The notes: a model not told the origin generated them from the letters alone. DNA of 64,000 bases from PALSA-1004 sp963804885 (GCA_963804885.1 CAWDSF010000020.1:248001-312000), one strand, 5' to 3'. Positions 25,233 to 35,107 are shown, counted from the first letter of the stretch. Numbers and translations are program-made.

Positions 25233-26099
25233 TCAGTGGCGGGTGGCCCGCGCGGCGGCCGGCCCCGGCTCGAAGAGCGCCACGACCGCGGCCCCGTCGA
25301 AACGGTAGCGCTGATTGCAGAATTCGCAGTTGACTTCGACCTCGCCGCGCTCGGCTACGATGCTGTCAACTTCGGCGCGGCCGAGCATATGCAGCATCGA
25401 GGTCACGCGTTCGCGCGAGCACGTGCAGCGGAATGCGACCGGCCGCGGCTTGAACAAGCGGATGTCTTCCGCAGAATATAGCCGTCGCAGCAGGGTGGGT
25501 GCGTCATGCGCGACCAGCTCCTCTGGCGTGAGAGACGCCGCCAGCAGCGTCGCGCGTTGCCACGTATCGGCGTCGGCAGCCCCTCCCTCGGGCAATTTTT
25601 GCAGCAGCAGACCGGCCGCGTGCTCGAAGCCGGTGCCGAGCCACAAGCGCGTCTCGATCTGCTCCGAGCGCGCCATGTAGGACTCGAGCGCCGCGGCTAC
25701 GCTCGCGCCCTCGAGCGCGACGACCCCCTGATATCCAGTGCGGCCCTGGCCAGGGTCGAGCGTAATTGCAAATTTGCCGTCGCCGACGAGCGTGCGCAGA
25801 TCACCGTTCGCCGGCAGCTGCGACCATTTGGCGGTCGCCCGCATGTGATGGTCGCTCGTGCACTCGACCACCAGCAACTGCACGGGCCCGCTGCCCTGGA
25901 TCTGCATGATCAGCGTGCCGCCGAACTTGAGGGTCGCGGTCAGCAGCGCCGCAGCGGCCATCATCTCGCCGAGCAGCGCGCGCACGGGCGGCGGATAATC
26001 GTGACGGCTCAACACCGCGCGCCACGTGGCATCGAGGTGAACGATTTCGCCGCGCACCGGCGCGTGCTCGAACAGAAAGCGTCGGATGGTGTCGGTCAT
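25233..26099 (-). CDS. hslO: Redox-regulated chaperone Hsp33
   Basis: 288 aa. The N-terminal substrate-binding domain has PPPVRALLGEMMAAAALLTATLKFGGTLIMQIQG. The C-terminal zinc/redox switch has FRCTCSRERV and CEFCNQRY, the CxC...CxxC quartet that releases zinc and forms disulfides under oxidative stress. It protects unfolding proteins in the cytoplasm. The ATG at 26099 fits the family N-terminus (MTDTIRRFLFEH). It is upstream of bktB on the same strand with a 132-bp gap, so probably a separate unit. Confidence 0.94.
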   Translation of the reverse strand: MTDTIRRFLFEHAPVRGEIVHLDATWRAVLSRHDYPPPVRALLGEMMAAAALLTATLKFGGTLIMQIQGSGPVQLLVVECTSDHHMRATAKWSQLPANGDLRTLVGDGKFAITLDPGQGRTGYQGVVALEGASVAAALESYMARSEQIETRLWLGTGFEHAAGLLLQKLPEGGAADADTWQRATLLAASLTPEELVAHDAPTLLRRLYSAEDIRLFKPRPVAFRCTCSRERVTSMLHMLGRAEVDSIVAERGEVEVNCEFCNQRYRFDGAAVVALFEPGPAAARATRH

Positions 26100-26183
26100 G
26101 GCTGATTCTAGGACAGCGGCACAGGGCGAAAAATTTCGCGCATTCGCGTCGCGCTGCACGCCGGGACAACGACACGTCGGTCG

Positions 26184-27189
26184 TCATTCAACGTGGATAT
26201 TGGCGGCCTTCACGACTTGCTGCCAGCGGGGAATTTCCTGCTTCAGCTGCGCCGCGAATTCGGCCGGCGAGTTGGTGACGGCCTCGAGGCCGGCGGCGGC
26301 ATAGCGTTCGTTCGTCGCGGGCGAGCGCAGCACTTTCACGATTTCGGCGTTGATCTTCGCGACGATGGCCGCGGGCGTGCCGCCCGGAACCATCACCCCG
26401 TACCACACCACAAATTCGTAACCCGCCACGCCGGCTTCGGCGACCGTCGGCACTTCCGGCGCGACTTTCGAGCGCGTCGCTCCCGTGACGGCGAGCGCCT
26501 TGATTTTTCCGCTCCGGGCGTGCGGCATGACGGTTGCGAGACCAGCCAGCAGAAACTGCAGTTCGCCCGACAGCAGCGCGGCCACGCCGGGACCGGTGCC
26601 CTTGTAAGGCACGTGCAACATCGAGAACCCCGCGGTGAGCATCAGGAGCTCGGTGCCCAAATGCGAGGCCGAGCCGCTGCCGCCCGAACCGTACGTGATG
26701 GCGCCGGGACGGCTCTTCGCATACGTGATGAATTCTTTCATCGACGCCACCGGCATGCCTGCATGGACCGCCGCCACAAACGGTTGTTGCGCCACCAGCG
26801 ACACCGGCGCGAGGTCCTTTTGCGGGATCGTACGGAAGATGGCGATTGATCGCGGGCGCAAAAGAGAGATGGCCGTTGCTGCCGAGCAACAGGGTATAGC
26901 CGTCGGGCGCCGAAGCCTTGGCGGCCACGGTTACGCCCGCCGTGCCGCCCGCGCCGCCGCGGTTATCGACCACGACGGTCTGCCCCCACGCATCGCTGAG
27001 TCCCTGCCCGACGACGCGGGCGACGATGTCGGTGCCACCGCCCGGGGCCGACGGCACGATCATGCGTATCGGTTTACTCGGGTAGTCGCCAGGCACGGTG
27101 CGCGACGGCGGTGGCGCTTGAGCGAATGCGAGACCCGTGGTCGCGAGCGCCATGGCGGCCGCACATGCGCTGTTGCAATATCGGGCCAT
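26184..27189 (-). pseudogene. Bug/TctC-family periplasmic binding protein, split by one frameshift
   Basis: From the ATG at 27189, a signal peptide (MARYCNSACAAAMALATTGLAFA) and the N-terminal lobe (YPSKPIRMIVPSAPGGGTDIVARVVGQGL, WGQTVVVDNRGGAGG) run to LPYDP near 26826. The protein then continues in another frame as QKDLAPVSLVAQQPFVAAV..., ending with the usual C-lobe. One extra base at about 26826 explains the break, and together they make a complete ~325-aa Bug protein. Such proteins bind carboxylates or aromatic acids and feed TctAB or act as sensors. No TctA/TctB genes are nearby. The frameshift may be real or a sequence error. Confidence 0.85.
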
Positions 27190-27205
27190 AGGGTCGTTCT
27201 CGCGG

Positions 27206-27616
27206 CTAAACCAGCTTGGACTTGCGCTTTTTCTTGCTCTTCTTGTTCGCGGCGTCTTCCTTCAGCACGGCGGTGAACTGGCGGACCGCGTTGGACAGCG
27301 TCGGCCAGCCGGCGTAATGCCCGACCTGCAGGATCACTTCGCAGATTTCCTGCTTGGTGATGCCGATGTGCTGGGCGCTGCGGTAGTGCGAGTAGTTGCC
27401 GGTCGCGCGCGCAAGCGCGATGTTGGCGGCGAGCGTCACGAGCTGGCGGTCGCGCAGGCTCAGTCCCGGCCGCGCCCAGATGTCGCCGAACAGGTGGCCG
27501 ACCGAAATCTCGTACATGTCGGGACACAGCGCCTTCTGCTCGAGCATCAGGTGCTCGCGCCCCATTTTCTTGAGCAGCTTCATGCCGCGCTTGTAGCGTT
27601 CCTGGTAGTCGCCCAT
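27206..27616 (-). CDS. Carboxymuconolactone decarboxylase family protein
   Basis: 136 aa, start at the second of two adjacent ATGs (27616; spacing to GAGGAG is better than for 27619). The CMD/AhpD-like fold is indicated by LSLRDRQLVTLAANIALARATGNYSHYRSAQHIGITKQEICEVILQVGHYAGWP. The active-site Cys pair of AhpD (CxxC) is absent, so a decarboxylase or lyase-type role is more likely than peroxide reduction. The C-terminus is a Lys-rich tail (KKSKKKRKSK). It lies just upstream of the broken Bug gene on the same strand. Confidence 0.85.
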   Translation of the reverse strand: MGDYQERYKRGMKLLKKMGREHLMLEQKALCPDMYEISVGHLFGDIWARPGLSLRDRQLVTLAANIALARATGNYSHYRSAQHIGITKQEICEVILQVGHYAGWPTLSNAVRQFTAVLKEDAANKKSKKKRKSKLV

Positions 27617-27677
27617 CATTGCTCCTCTTTAGTCATGACTGTGGTTTACGTATTTTTACGGGTATAGCAAATCCGGT

Positions 27678-29342
27678 TCAGGTTTTTTTTCCTTTGGCCT
27701 GGACGCGCTGATAGAGGCGGTAGCGTTCGAGCTTGTCGCCCGGACGCGCGCCTTCCCAGACTTTTTGCCACGGACCGAGCGGCACGTGCTCTTCGCTGGC
27801 CACGCCTTGCACGAGCATGAAATCGCAGTCTGCGCGCAGGCGCCCCGGCACATCAATACGCCAGGTTATGATGTCCGCGAAATAGTGCAGCATCGCGCGC
27901 TGCGGCTCGCCCAGATTCAGGCTCGCCATGCACTGGTATTTCGGCGGCAGCGCTTTTTGCATGTCGGCGATCATCGCGCGGTAGCTCTTGCCGGCGTCGA
28001 TCCAGCCGACGAACAGAATGGCGAGCAGGCCCCAGATCATCGTCATCGTCGCCGCCCACGCGACCACGGGCCGCTCGCGCGTTTTCGCGAGCCGCGCCAG
28101 CAGCACGAGCCAGCCCGCGGTATACAGCGCGCCGAGCACGAACGGCAGCCATTTGAAGCCCGTCTCGTAGCCCGGCTGCAAATCGAGCAGATGGTCGTGC
28201 AGTTTCGGCGGCACGCTCAATTCGAGCGCGCCCCAATAAAACCAGGCGGTGACGAGGAATACGCCGCCGCCCATCAGGCTGAACCAGTAAATCAGGTTGG
28301 CAGCGCCCCGCCGCAACGTGTCGGTCGCCGGCGTCGCCAGCAGCGCGAGCGGCAACACCAGCGGCAACGCGTAGAGCTCGCGCGCGTCCGCCGATGCGCT
28401 CAACACGCTGAAGATGACCGCGAACGCAGTCAGCGGCAGTGCGCAGGCCGGCGCCGCTAGTCCTTTGAACGGGGTGCGCCACAGCGCCCACGCAGCGAGC
28501 GGCAGCGCGGGCAGCGCATACCAGGGCAGGATGCGCAGATAGTGCGCGGTGTCGGCCGGCGGGCCGATTTCATTGGTGCCGAGAAAGCGCCCGAAGTTAT
28601 TGATGACCAGCCATTCGTAGAACAGCGCCGGCGCCCGGTAATAGAGCGTCAGCGGCCAGATCAAGAGCCACGGCGCGCAGGCCAGCGCGGCCACCGCGAG
28701 ACAGATCGCGTAATTGCGCGTGCGCCACGCCGCGAACAGCGGCAGCAGAATCGCGATAATGCCGAAGACGCCCGGCGCGAGCAGCCCCTTCGACATGAAG
28801 CCGATGCCCACGCCGGTGCCGAGCCAGAAGCCGCCGAGCGCCGGACGCCGGAGCGCAAGCGCGAAACCGTATAACGCCGCGGCAAATCCCGTCAGCAGCG
28901 AAATGTCCGTGATGAGCTGGTGGCTGCGGATCAGGATGCCCAGACAGCCCATCAGCATCAGCGCCGCGATCCGCCCGCGCTGCTTGCCGTAGAGTTCGTG
29001 CGCGGCACCGCCGACGAAGGCGAAGGTGATCGCCATGTATAGGCCGGTCGTGAGCCGCGCCGCGTCGTGCAGCGCGAACGGCGGCGACAACAGCGAGGCG
29101 ACGGCCGCGGCGCTCCAATAGAAGAGCGGCGGCTTTTCCATGAACGCCTCGTGGGCGAGCATCGGCACGACCCAGTCGCCGCCGTTCAGCGCGTTGTAAA
29201 TGAGGCCGAACGTATAGGCCTCGTCGGGTTTCCACGGATCGTGGCCGATCAGGCCCGGCAATATCCAGGCGGCGGCGAGCACCAACACCCAGCTTAAGGG
29301 AATCGGCTGCCGGGGACCGTTAGGGGCGGCGCTAGCTGGCAT
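27678..29342 (-). CDS. ArnT-like glycosyltransferase, GT39 family
   Basis: 554 aa with about a dozen hydrophobic helices. The first periplasmic loop carries HDPWKPDEAYTFGLIYN, the Asp-Glu region conserved in GT39/ArnT enzymes, followed by HEAFMEKPPLFYW, which matches the ArnT substrate loop. These enzymes use undecaprenyl-phosphate-linked sugars to modify lipid A or proteins on the periplasmic side. The neighbouring Kdo hydroxylase and M48 lipoprotein genes on the same strand fit an LPS/outer-membrane context. The sugar cannot be inferred. Confidence 0.85.
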   Translation of the reverse strand: MPASAAPNGPRQPIPLSWVLVLAAAWILPGLIGHDPWKPDEAYTFGLIYNALNGGDWVVPMLAHEAFMEKPPLFYWSAAAVASLLSPPFALHDAARLTTGLYMAITFAFVGGAAHELYGKQRGRIAALMLMGCLGILIRSHQLITDISLLTGFAAALYGFALALRRPALGGFWLGTGVGIGFMSKGLLAPGVFGIIAILLPLFAAWRTRNYAICLAVAALACAPWLLIWPLTLYYRAPALFYEWLVINNFGRFLGTNEIGPPADTAHYLRILPWYALPALPLAAWALWRTPFKGLAAPACALPLTAFAVIFSVLSASADARELYALPLVLPLALLATPATDTLRRGAANLIYWFSLMGGGVFLVTAWFYWGALELSVPPKLHDHLLDLQPGYETGFKWLPFVLGALYTAGWLVLLARLAKTRERPVVAWAATMTMIWGLLAILFVGWIDAGKSYRAMIADMQKALPPKYQCMASLNLGEPQRAMLHYFADIITWRIDVPGRLRADCDFMLVQGVASEEHVPLGPWQKVWEGARPGDKLERYRLYQRVQAKGKKT

Positions 29343-29386
29343 GGTCGGGTCGCGCGCTTCTTGTCATTGTTCGGGCAACCCGCAGT

Positions 29387-30265
29387 TTACGCGAGCCGGC
29401 GCTGATAGATGTCTTCCAGAATCCGCAGCGGCGCGCGGCTCGCGTCGCGCATCGCCGCGACCGGCAGATAAAACGTTTGTTCGAGCAGGAACTGGCCCGC
29501 AAGCGCCGCGTGCATCACGCGATCGGTGAAGACGATCCAGGTGGAATGCGCGGGAAACTCGCAGCGCGTGCGCTCGGTGGCGCGCTGATAGTCGTCGTCG
29601 AGTTTCGCCGTATCGTGCAGGTTCAGCATGATGTGATCGTAGGCGCTGCGGCGTCCCTTGGTGATTCGCAGGCTCTCCAGCAGCCATGCGCTGCCCGGCC
29701 ATTGCGGCGGCACGCGGCGCGCGAAGCGCCGCGCCATGGCGTCAAATGGCTCGCCGATTTCCCATACGCGCGATTCGCCGCGGGGATTGATGTTGCTGAA
29801 CACGCGCAGGATGCGCAGCCCCTGGTTGGGACGCGACGCAAACGCGTCGATGTGCAGCCGCCGGTCGTCCTTTTTGCGCGAGGTCTCGCGGCCGCGCGTT
29901 TCCACCGGGCGGAAGCTCGTGAGCCCGTAGCGCAATTGGTCCCCGTAATGCGGACAGACGCTGGCAACGAGCGCGTGCGCGTGCTGCGCATAGCGCGCCA
30001 TTAACTGCGTCAGTTGCGCGCGGTCGTCGCCCGCGGCTGAAGTGTGCGCGATGGCCGCCACGCGCGGATCGTAGCTCACGTTCTTCGCGGTGCCTTCGAG
30101 CCACTGGGGCGACAGAAACCGTTGCTCGCTGGCGGCCAGCGCGAAGCGGAGCTGCGGCATGTAGAGCACATTGCCGCTTTCAAGCGCAGCAGTGGCCGCG
30201 GCTGCCGCCTCGGTTGGCAGCGCGGGGTCCCATTCGGTGAGATCGAGTGTCGAGAGCGGATTCAT
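29387..30265 (-). CDS. Kdo hydroxylase-family Fe(II)/2-oxoglutarate dioxygenase (KdoO)
   Basis: 292 aa. The conserved core KDDRRLHIDAFASRPNQGLRILRVFSNINPRG holds the HxD iron ligands (HID) and matches the Kdo 3-hydroxylase family as I recall it. The distal His is likely in FTDRVMHAALAGQ. The enzyme converts Kdo in lipopolysaccharide to the 3-hydroxy sugar Ko. Its ATG overlaps the TAA of the upstream M48 lipoprotein gene (TAATG), showing translational coupling. The next gene downstream is a GT39 transferase, so the three appear to form an envelope-modification operon. Confidence 0.83.
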   Translation of the reverse strand: MNPLSTLDLTEWDPALPTEAAAAATAALESGNVLYMPQLRFALAASEQRFLSPQWLEGTAKNVSYDPRVAAIAHTSAAGDDRAQLTQLMARYAQHAHALVASVCPHYGDQLRYGLTSFRPVETRGRETSRKKDDRRLHIDAFASRPNQGLRILRVFSNINPRGESRVWEIGEPFDAMARRFARRVPPQWPGSAWLLESLRITKGRRSAYDHIMLNLHDTAKLDDDYQRATERTRCEFPAHSTWIVFTDRVMHAALAGQFLLEQTFYLPVAAMRDASRAPLRILEDIYQRRLA

Positions 30266-31710
30266 TATTCGATGATTTTCAGGGCCTGGCCCGCCGCCGG
30301 CTCGCCGTTCGGATAAAGACCGTTCAGCAAGCGCAAATGCGCGAGCGCATTTTTACCTAGCGGCGAAGTGCGCGCCAGTTCGGCGAATGTCGCGCCGGGC
30401 GGCGCGTTGATGATGCGCAGCGTCAGCGGCCGCACCGATTTGCGCTCCGTGTCGGACATGGCGTGAAAGCTCGCTATCGTAGCATCGATCAGCGGCAGCG
30501 CTGGGGGCAGCGCGGTGTCGGTCTTCGCCTGGCCGCCGACCAGATACGCATTCTTGCCGAGAAAAATCACGGCGGCGCGCGTCGGGTAGCCGCGCACGAT
30601 CGTCGTCGTGGTGGCCGCGGCCAGCCCGTTGATGGTCGTCGCGGCGACGTCGCGCGCGCCACCGACCGCCTTGCGCAACACATCGGCCGGCGCACCCTGC
30701 GCGCGGCCGGCCAGCCGCATCTCGATCAGCACGTCGGCGCTGCGGTTGACCGCCGACACGCGATCGCGGTGATTGGTGATGCGCCAGGCGTCGGGAAATT
30801 TGAGCGCGAAACCGAGTTCGCGGTGATAAAAGGTGAAGTTACGCACGAAGCCCTGGCTTTCGCTGTAGCCGTATGGCAGGTGGTCGATTGCGCGCAGAAA
30901 TTCATCCTGATTGACGCGGCCGCTGCCGGGCGGGATGCGACCCGCTTCGCCGACCACTTCCTGCAGGCGCTTGTCCGCGTCCGGGTGGGACGCAAAAACG
31001 CCGTGATAGCTGCGCGGCTGGCGGCCTTCGGATTTCGCCATTTCCGCATCGAACAGTTCCTGGTTCTTCAGCACGCCGATCACCTTGATCATCGCCTGCG
31101 GATCGTAGCCGGTGCGATACAGGTATTCAGCGCCGAGCCGGTCGGCCTCCAACTCGTGTTCGCGGCCGTATCCCGACAAGAGCGCATTGCCGAGCAGGTT
31201 GATCGCGGTGTCGCCGGCCTGGTTGCGCAAGACCGGCACGAAAATGCCGAGCAGCGTTGCCCCGACGCCCGCGGCAGTCGCGGCACTCATCTGTTGCACG
31301 CTGTGGCGTGCGGTCACGTGGCCGGTTTCGTGACCGAGCACCGCCGCGAGTTCGGCCTCGGAATTCAAATAGGCGAGGATGCCGCGAGTGATGTAGATGT
31401 AGCCGCCCGGCAGCGCGAACGCGTTGATTTCGGGGGAATCGACGACGACATAGCTGTATTGCAGCTGTGGGCGATGACTGGCTTTGCCGAGCCGCTGGCC
31501 GATGTCATTCACATACTTCTGCAGCGCCGTGTCGTCGAAAACGCCGTATTCCTCGCGCACTTTGGCGTCTTCCTGGCGGCCCACCTGAACTTCCTGCGAT
31601 TCCGACATCGTTACGAAATTCGCGCGACCGGACACGGGGTTTTGCGCGCAGTTGGCGAGCAGCAAAGTCAGCGGCAGGGCCGCCAATAAAGCACTAGTGC
31701 GCAACGTCAT
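30265..31710 (-). CDS. M48-family outer-membrane-associated metalloprotease (BepA-like lipoprotein)
   Basis: 481 aa. A lipoprotein-type signal (ALPLTLLLANC, Cys about residue 21, with an unusual Asn before it) is followed by the M48 protease domain. The zinc motif HETGH is at residues 127-131 and the downstream Glu lies in HELEADRLGAEY. The C-terminal third (about residues 290-481) lacks clear TPRs and ends in a LysM-like stretch (TSPLGKNALAHLRLLNGLYPNGEPAAGQALKII). Family members maintain outer-membrane protein and LPS assembly. It is the first gene of a minus-strand unit with the Kdo hydroxylase. Confidence 0.9.
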   Translation of the reverse strand: MTLRTSALLAALPLTLLLANCAQNPVSGRANFVTMSESQEVQVGRQEDAKVREEYGVFDDTALQKYVNDIGQRLGKASHRPQLQYSYVVVDSPEINAFALPGGYIYITRGILAYLNSEAELAAVLGHETGHVTARHSVQQMSAATAAGVGATLLGIFVPVLRNQAGDTAINLLGNALLSGYGREHELEADRLGAEYLYRTGYDPQAMIKVIGVLKNQELFDAEMAKSEGRQPRSYHGVFASHPDADKRLQEVVGEAGRIPPGSGRVNQDEFLRAIDHLPYGYSESQGFVRNFTFYHRELGFALKFPDAWRITNHRDRVSAVNRSADVLIEMRLAGRAQGAPADVLRKAVGGARDVAATTINGLAAATTTTIVRGYPTRAAVIFLGKNAYLVGGQAKTDTALPPALPLIDATIASFHAMSDTERKSVRPLTLRIINAPPGATFAELARTSPLGKNALAHLRLLNGLYPNGEPAAGQALKIIE

Positions 31711-31947
31711 CGTGCAATTTTAGCGGTTGAGTTCCCAAAGGACTACCTGCATGCCCGATTCGGGTGCGCGCCGCACTAATTGCGTGCGACATGCACGTCC
31801 ACGCTGAACCACGGCGGATATTCCGGCCGCATAGACAAGCCGGATTCGCCAATGAAAACAGTTCGCTGATCGTGCGTGGCGGCGCCGCGGCTTGCGCTGG
31901 TATGCATCCTGCTGATAGCAGAACGACCAAAATAAGGGGAGACCACC

Positions 31948-33321
31948 ATGTCCGGCTTCAAGAACCCGTACGACCCGAACGTCGAGCTGTCGGCGGGATG
32001 TGCCTGCGGGGCTCATGCAACGCCGGCCGAGCACGACGCGGCAGTCGAAGCCTGCTCGCTCGAGAGTGGCAGTGAAGCGCTGCATGCAAGGGTGGTCGAA
32101 TCGGCGGTCATGCGCGCGCTATTTCCCCACGATGAAATGCGCCGCCGTTTCCTGCGCGCCGTGGGCGCGGGCACCGCGCTCTCCGCGATCTCGACGTTTT
32201 TCCCGCTCGGCGCCGCAAAGGAAGCGTTCGCGCAAAGCGGCAAGCTCGAAAAGCAGTCGGTTAAAATCGGCTTTATCCCCATCACCTGCGCGACGCCCAT
32301 CATCATGTCGCTGCCGATGGGCTTTTATGCGCGCCAGGGCTTGAACGTAGACGTCGTCAAAACCGCCGGCTGGGCGGTCATCCGCGACAAGACCCTCAAC
32401 AAGGAATACGACGCCGCGCACATGCTCTCGCCGATGCCGCTGGCGATCACGCTGGGTGTCGGCTCCAACCCGATTCCCTATACGGTGCCGGCCATCGAGA
32501 ACATCAACGGGCAGGCGATTACGCTGTCGGTCAAGCACAAAGACAAGCGCGACCCGAAGACATGGAAGGGCTTCAAGTTCGCGGTGCCGTTCGATTATTC
32601 GATGCACAACTACCTGCTCCGGTATTACCTCGCGGAGCACGGCATCGATCCGGATAAAGATGTCCAGATCCGCTCGGTGCCGCCGCCCGAGATGGTCGCG
32701 AACTTGCGCGCCGACAATATCGACGGTTTTCTGGCACCCGATCCGGTCAACCAGCGCGCGGTCTATGACGGCGTGGGATTCATCCACGTGCTGACCAAGG
32801 AATTGTGGGACGGGCATCCCTGCTGCGCATTCGCCGCGAGCAAGGAATTCGTCACTACGAATCCCAACACCTATCGCGCGCTGTTGAAAGCGATCGTCGA
32901 CGCGACCGCGTACGCGGCGAAACCCGAAAACCGCAAGCAGATCGCGGAGGCGATTGCGCCGGTCAATTTTCTGAACCAGCCGGTGACGGTCGTCGAGCAG
33001 GTATTGACGGGCAACTACGCCGACGGTCTGGGCAACATACTGAAAGTGCCCAACCGCATCGACTTCGATCCGTTTCCGTGGCAATCGTTTGCGATCTGGA
33101 TCATGAGCCAGATGAAACGCTGGGGCCAGGTCAAGGGCAACATCGACTATGCGAAGGTCGCGCGCGAAGTTTTCCTGGCCACCGATGCAACCAAAATCAT
33201 GAAAGAAGCGGGTCTGAAGCCGCCGGCGACGACCAGCAAGAAATTCTCCGTAATGGGCAAGGAATTCGACCCGGCCAAACCGGACGCCTATATCGAGAGC
33301 TTTGCGATCAAGAGGAGCTAA
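31948..33321 (+). CDS. Nitrate/cyanate-type ABC transporter substrate-binding protein (NrtA/CynA family)
   Basis: 457 aa. A ~60-residue N-terminal extension contains Cys18, Cys20 and Cys36 (SAGCACGAHATPAEHDAAVEAC). A twin-arginine signal (RRRFLRAVGAGTALS, Arg at 65-67) precedes the CmpA/NrtA-type binding domain: KIGFIPITCATPIIMSLPMGFYARQGLNVDVVKTAGW, then WKGFKFAVPFDYSMHNYLLRYYL. It captures an oxyanion in the periplasm. The following permease, ATPase and cyanase genes (gaps of 4-41 bp) point to cyanate as substrate, though nitrate or nitrite cannot be excluded. The start follows GGGGAG. Confidence 0.9.
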   Translation: MSGFKNPYDPNVELSAGCACGAHATPAEHDAAVEACSLESGSEALHARVVESAVMRALFPHDEMRRRFLRAVGAGTALSAISTFFPLGAAKEAFAQSGKLEKQSVKIGFIPITCATPIIMSLPMGFYARQGLNVDVVKTAGWAVIRDKTLNKEYDAAHMLSPMPLAITLGVGSNPIPYTVPAIENINGQAITLSVKHKDKRDPKTWKGFKFAVPFDYSMHNYLLRYYLAEHGIDPDKDVQIRSVPPPEMVANLRADNIDGFLAPDPVNQRAVYDGVGFIHVLTKELWDGHPCCAFAASKEFVTTNPNTYRALLKAIVDATAYAAKPENRKQIAEAIAPVNFLNQPVTVVEQVLTGNYADGLGNILKVPNRIDFDPFPWQSFAIWIMSQMKRWGQVKGNIDYAKVAREVFLATDATKIMKEAGLKPPATTSKKFSVMGKEFDPAKPDAYIESFAIKRS

Positions 33322-33325
33322 AGCG

Positions 33326-34168
33326 ATGCCGCGTTCGGGCCGTTTGGCGTCCGCGTTGCTGTCGATCCTGATGTTCGCGCTGTTTCTCGCGATCTGGCAG
33401 GTCGCGACGCGGCCGGGCGGCGGCGAGCAGGCCGCCGACACCGAATACGCAAAGATGCTTGGGTCCGCCGCAGCCAGCGGGCAAAAATCCGCGATGCCGT
33501 CGCCGAAAGACGTCGGGCTCAAAATGTGGGAGCACGTCAAGGATCCGTTTTACGTGCGCGGCACCAACGACCAGGGCATCGGCATCCAGATCGCGTATTC
33601 GATCGGCCGCGTGATGCTCGGCTTCGGGCTTGCCGCGCTCGTCGCAATCCCGCTCGGCTTCCTGATCGGCATGTCGCCGCTGCTGTACCGCGCGTTCGAT
33701 CCATTCATTCAGGTGCTGAAGCCGATTTCACCGCTCGCGTGGATGCCGCTCGCGCTGTACACGATCAAGGACAGCGCGACCTCGTCGATATTCGTGATCT
33801 TCATCTGCTCGTTGTGGCCGATGCTGATCAATACCGCGTTCGGCGTGTCGGCGGTCCGGCGCGAGTGGCTCAATGTCGCGCGCACGCTCGAGGTGTCGCC
33901 AATGCGCAAGGCGTTCCAGGTCGTGCTGCCGGCTGCCGCGCCCACCATCATGACCGGCATGCGGATCTCGGTCGGCATCGCGTGGCTCGTGATCGTCGCG
34001 GCGGAAATGCTGGTCGGCGGCACCGGCATCGGCTATTTCGTCTGGAACGAATGGAACAACCTGTCGATCAGCAACATCCTGTGCGCGATCCTGCTGATCG
34101 GCCTGGTTGGCATGCTCCTCGACCAGATCCTCGCGCGCCTGGCGCGCGCCGTCACGTATCCCGAGTAA
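33326..34168 (+). CDS. ABC transporter permease, nitrate/cyanate type (NrtB/CynB)
   Basis: 280 aa from the ATG at 33326 (AGGAG 9 bp before). An N-terminal helix and a ~45-residue periplasmic loop precede the permease core: YSIGRVMLGFGLAALVAIPLGFLIGMSPLLYRAFDPFIQVLKPISPLAWMPLALY. The EAA loop is around VARTLEVSPMRKAFQVVLPAAAPTIMTGMRI. It forms the inner-membrane channel with the adjacent ATPase. The order SBP-permease-ATPase-cyanase is that of a cyn operon. Confidence 0.92.
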   Translation: MPRSGRLASALLSILMFALFLAIWQVATRPGGGEQAADTEYAKMLGSAAASGQKSAMPSPKDVGLKMWEHVKDPFYVRGTNDQGIGIQIAYSIGRVMLGFGLAALVAIPLGFLIGMSPLLYRAFDPFIQVLKPISPLAWMPLALYTIKDSATSSIFVIFICSLWPMLINTAFGVSAVRREWLNVARTLEVSPMRKAFQVVLPAAAPTIMTGMRISVGIAWLVIVAAEMLVGGTGIGYFVWNEWNNLSISNILCAILLIGLVGMLLDQILARLARAVTYPE

Positions 34169-34180
34169 GGTGGCGCGGCC

Positions 34181-35107
34181 ATGGAATTTCTGAGAGTCGA
34201 AGGCTTGTCCAAATCGTTTGCGCCGCCGCGCGGCGGCGCGCCGTTTGTCGTGTTCGACCAGGTGCATTTCGAAATCGATAAAGGCGAGTTCGTCTGTATC
34301 GTCGGCCATTCAGGCTGCGGCAAATCGACTATCCTCAATATCCTGGCGGGTTTGGACGAAGCGAGCGCTGGTGTCGTGATCATGGCCGGTCGCGAGGTCG
34401 CCGGACCCAGTCTCGATCGCGGCGTCGTGTTCCAGGGGCACGCATTGATGCCGTGGCTGACCGCCAAGAAGAACGTCGAATTCGCGGTGAAGTCGCGCTG
34501 GCGCGACGCGAGCCGCGCCAAAATCGACGAGATCTGTCAGCGCTATCTCGACCTCGTTGGCCTGACCGGTTCCGAGCACAAGAAGCCCGCGGAGTTGTCG
34601 GGTGGCATGAAGCAACGGGTCGGCATTGCGCGCGCGTTTGCGATCGAGCCCAAGATGCTGCTGCTCGACGAGCCGTTCGGCGCGCTCGATGCGCTGACGC
34701 GCGGCGTGATTCAGGACGAGCTCCTGAAAATTTGCGCGGCTACCCATCAGACCGTGTTCATGATCACGCACGACGTCGACGAGGCGATCCTGCTGGCCGA
34801 CAAGATTCTGCTGATGTCCAACGGCCCCGACGCGCGCATCGCCGAGATCGTGGTCAATACGCTGCCGCGCGACCGCAGCCGCAACACCATCCACAAGGAC
34901 CCGCAGTACTACGCGATTCGCAACCACCTGGTCGATTTTCTGGTCAGCCGCTCGAAGGAATTCACCGAGCGCCCGCCCGCGGATTATGACCCCCGTCATC
35001 CGCCGCAGGTCACGCCGGGCCTAGCGGTCGACTCGCCGGTGATTCCGGTGTCGCTCGCGGTGCCGCGCGCCGCAACGAGCGCCGCGGTAATCGGCATCCG
35101 CAATTGA
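34181..35107 (+). CDS. ABC transporter ATP-binding protein, nitrate/cyanate type (NrtD/CynD)
   Basis: 308 aa. Walker A GHSGCGKST, Q-loop VVFQGHALMPWLT, signature ELSGGMKQR, Walker B MLLLDEPFGALD and H-loop MITHDVDEAILLAD are all present. A C-terminal extension of ~50 residues (from FTERPPADYDPRHPP) is Pro/Ala-rich and not part of the ATPase fold. It powers uptake through the preceding permease. It starts 12 bp after that gene and is followed by cyanase. Confidence 0.93.
   Translation: MEFLRVEGLSKSFAPPRGGAPFVVFDQVHFEIDKGEFVCIVGHSGCGKSTILNILAGLDEASAGVVIMAGREVAGPSLDRGVVFQGHALMPWLTAKKNVEFAVKSRWRDASRAKIDEICQRYLDLVGLTGSEHKKPAELSGGMKQRVGIARAFAIEPKMLLLDEPFGALDALTRGVIQDELLKICAATHQTVFMITHDVDEAILLADKILLMSNGPDARIAEIVVNTLPRDRSRNTIHKDPQYYAIRNHLVDFLVSRSKEFTERPPADYDPRHPPQVTPGLAVDSPVIPVSLAVPRAATSAAVIGIRN

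Noticed and set aside
27206..27616. AhpD-type peroxidase
   Set aside because: The fold is of the same superfamily but the CxxC active site is missing.
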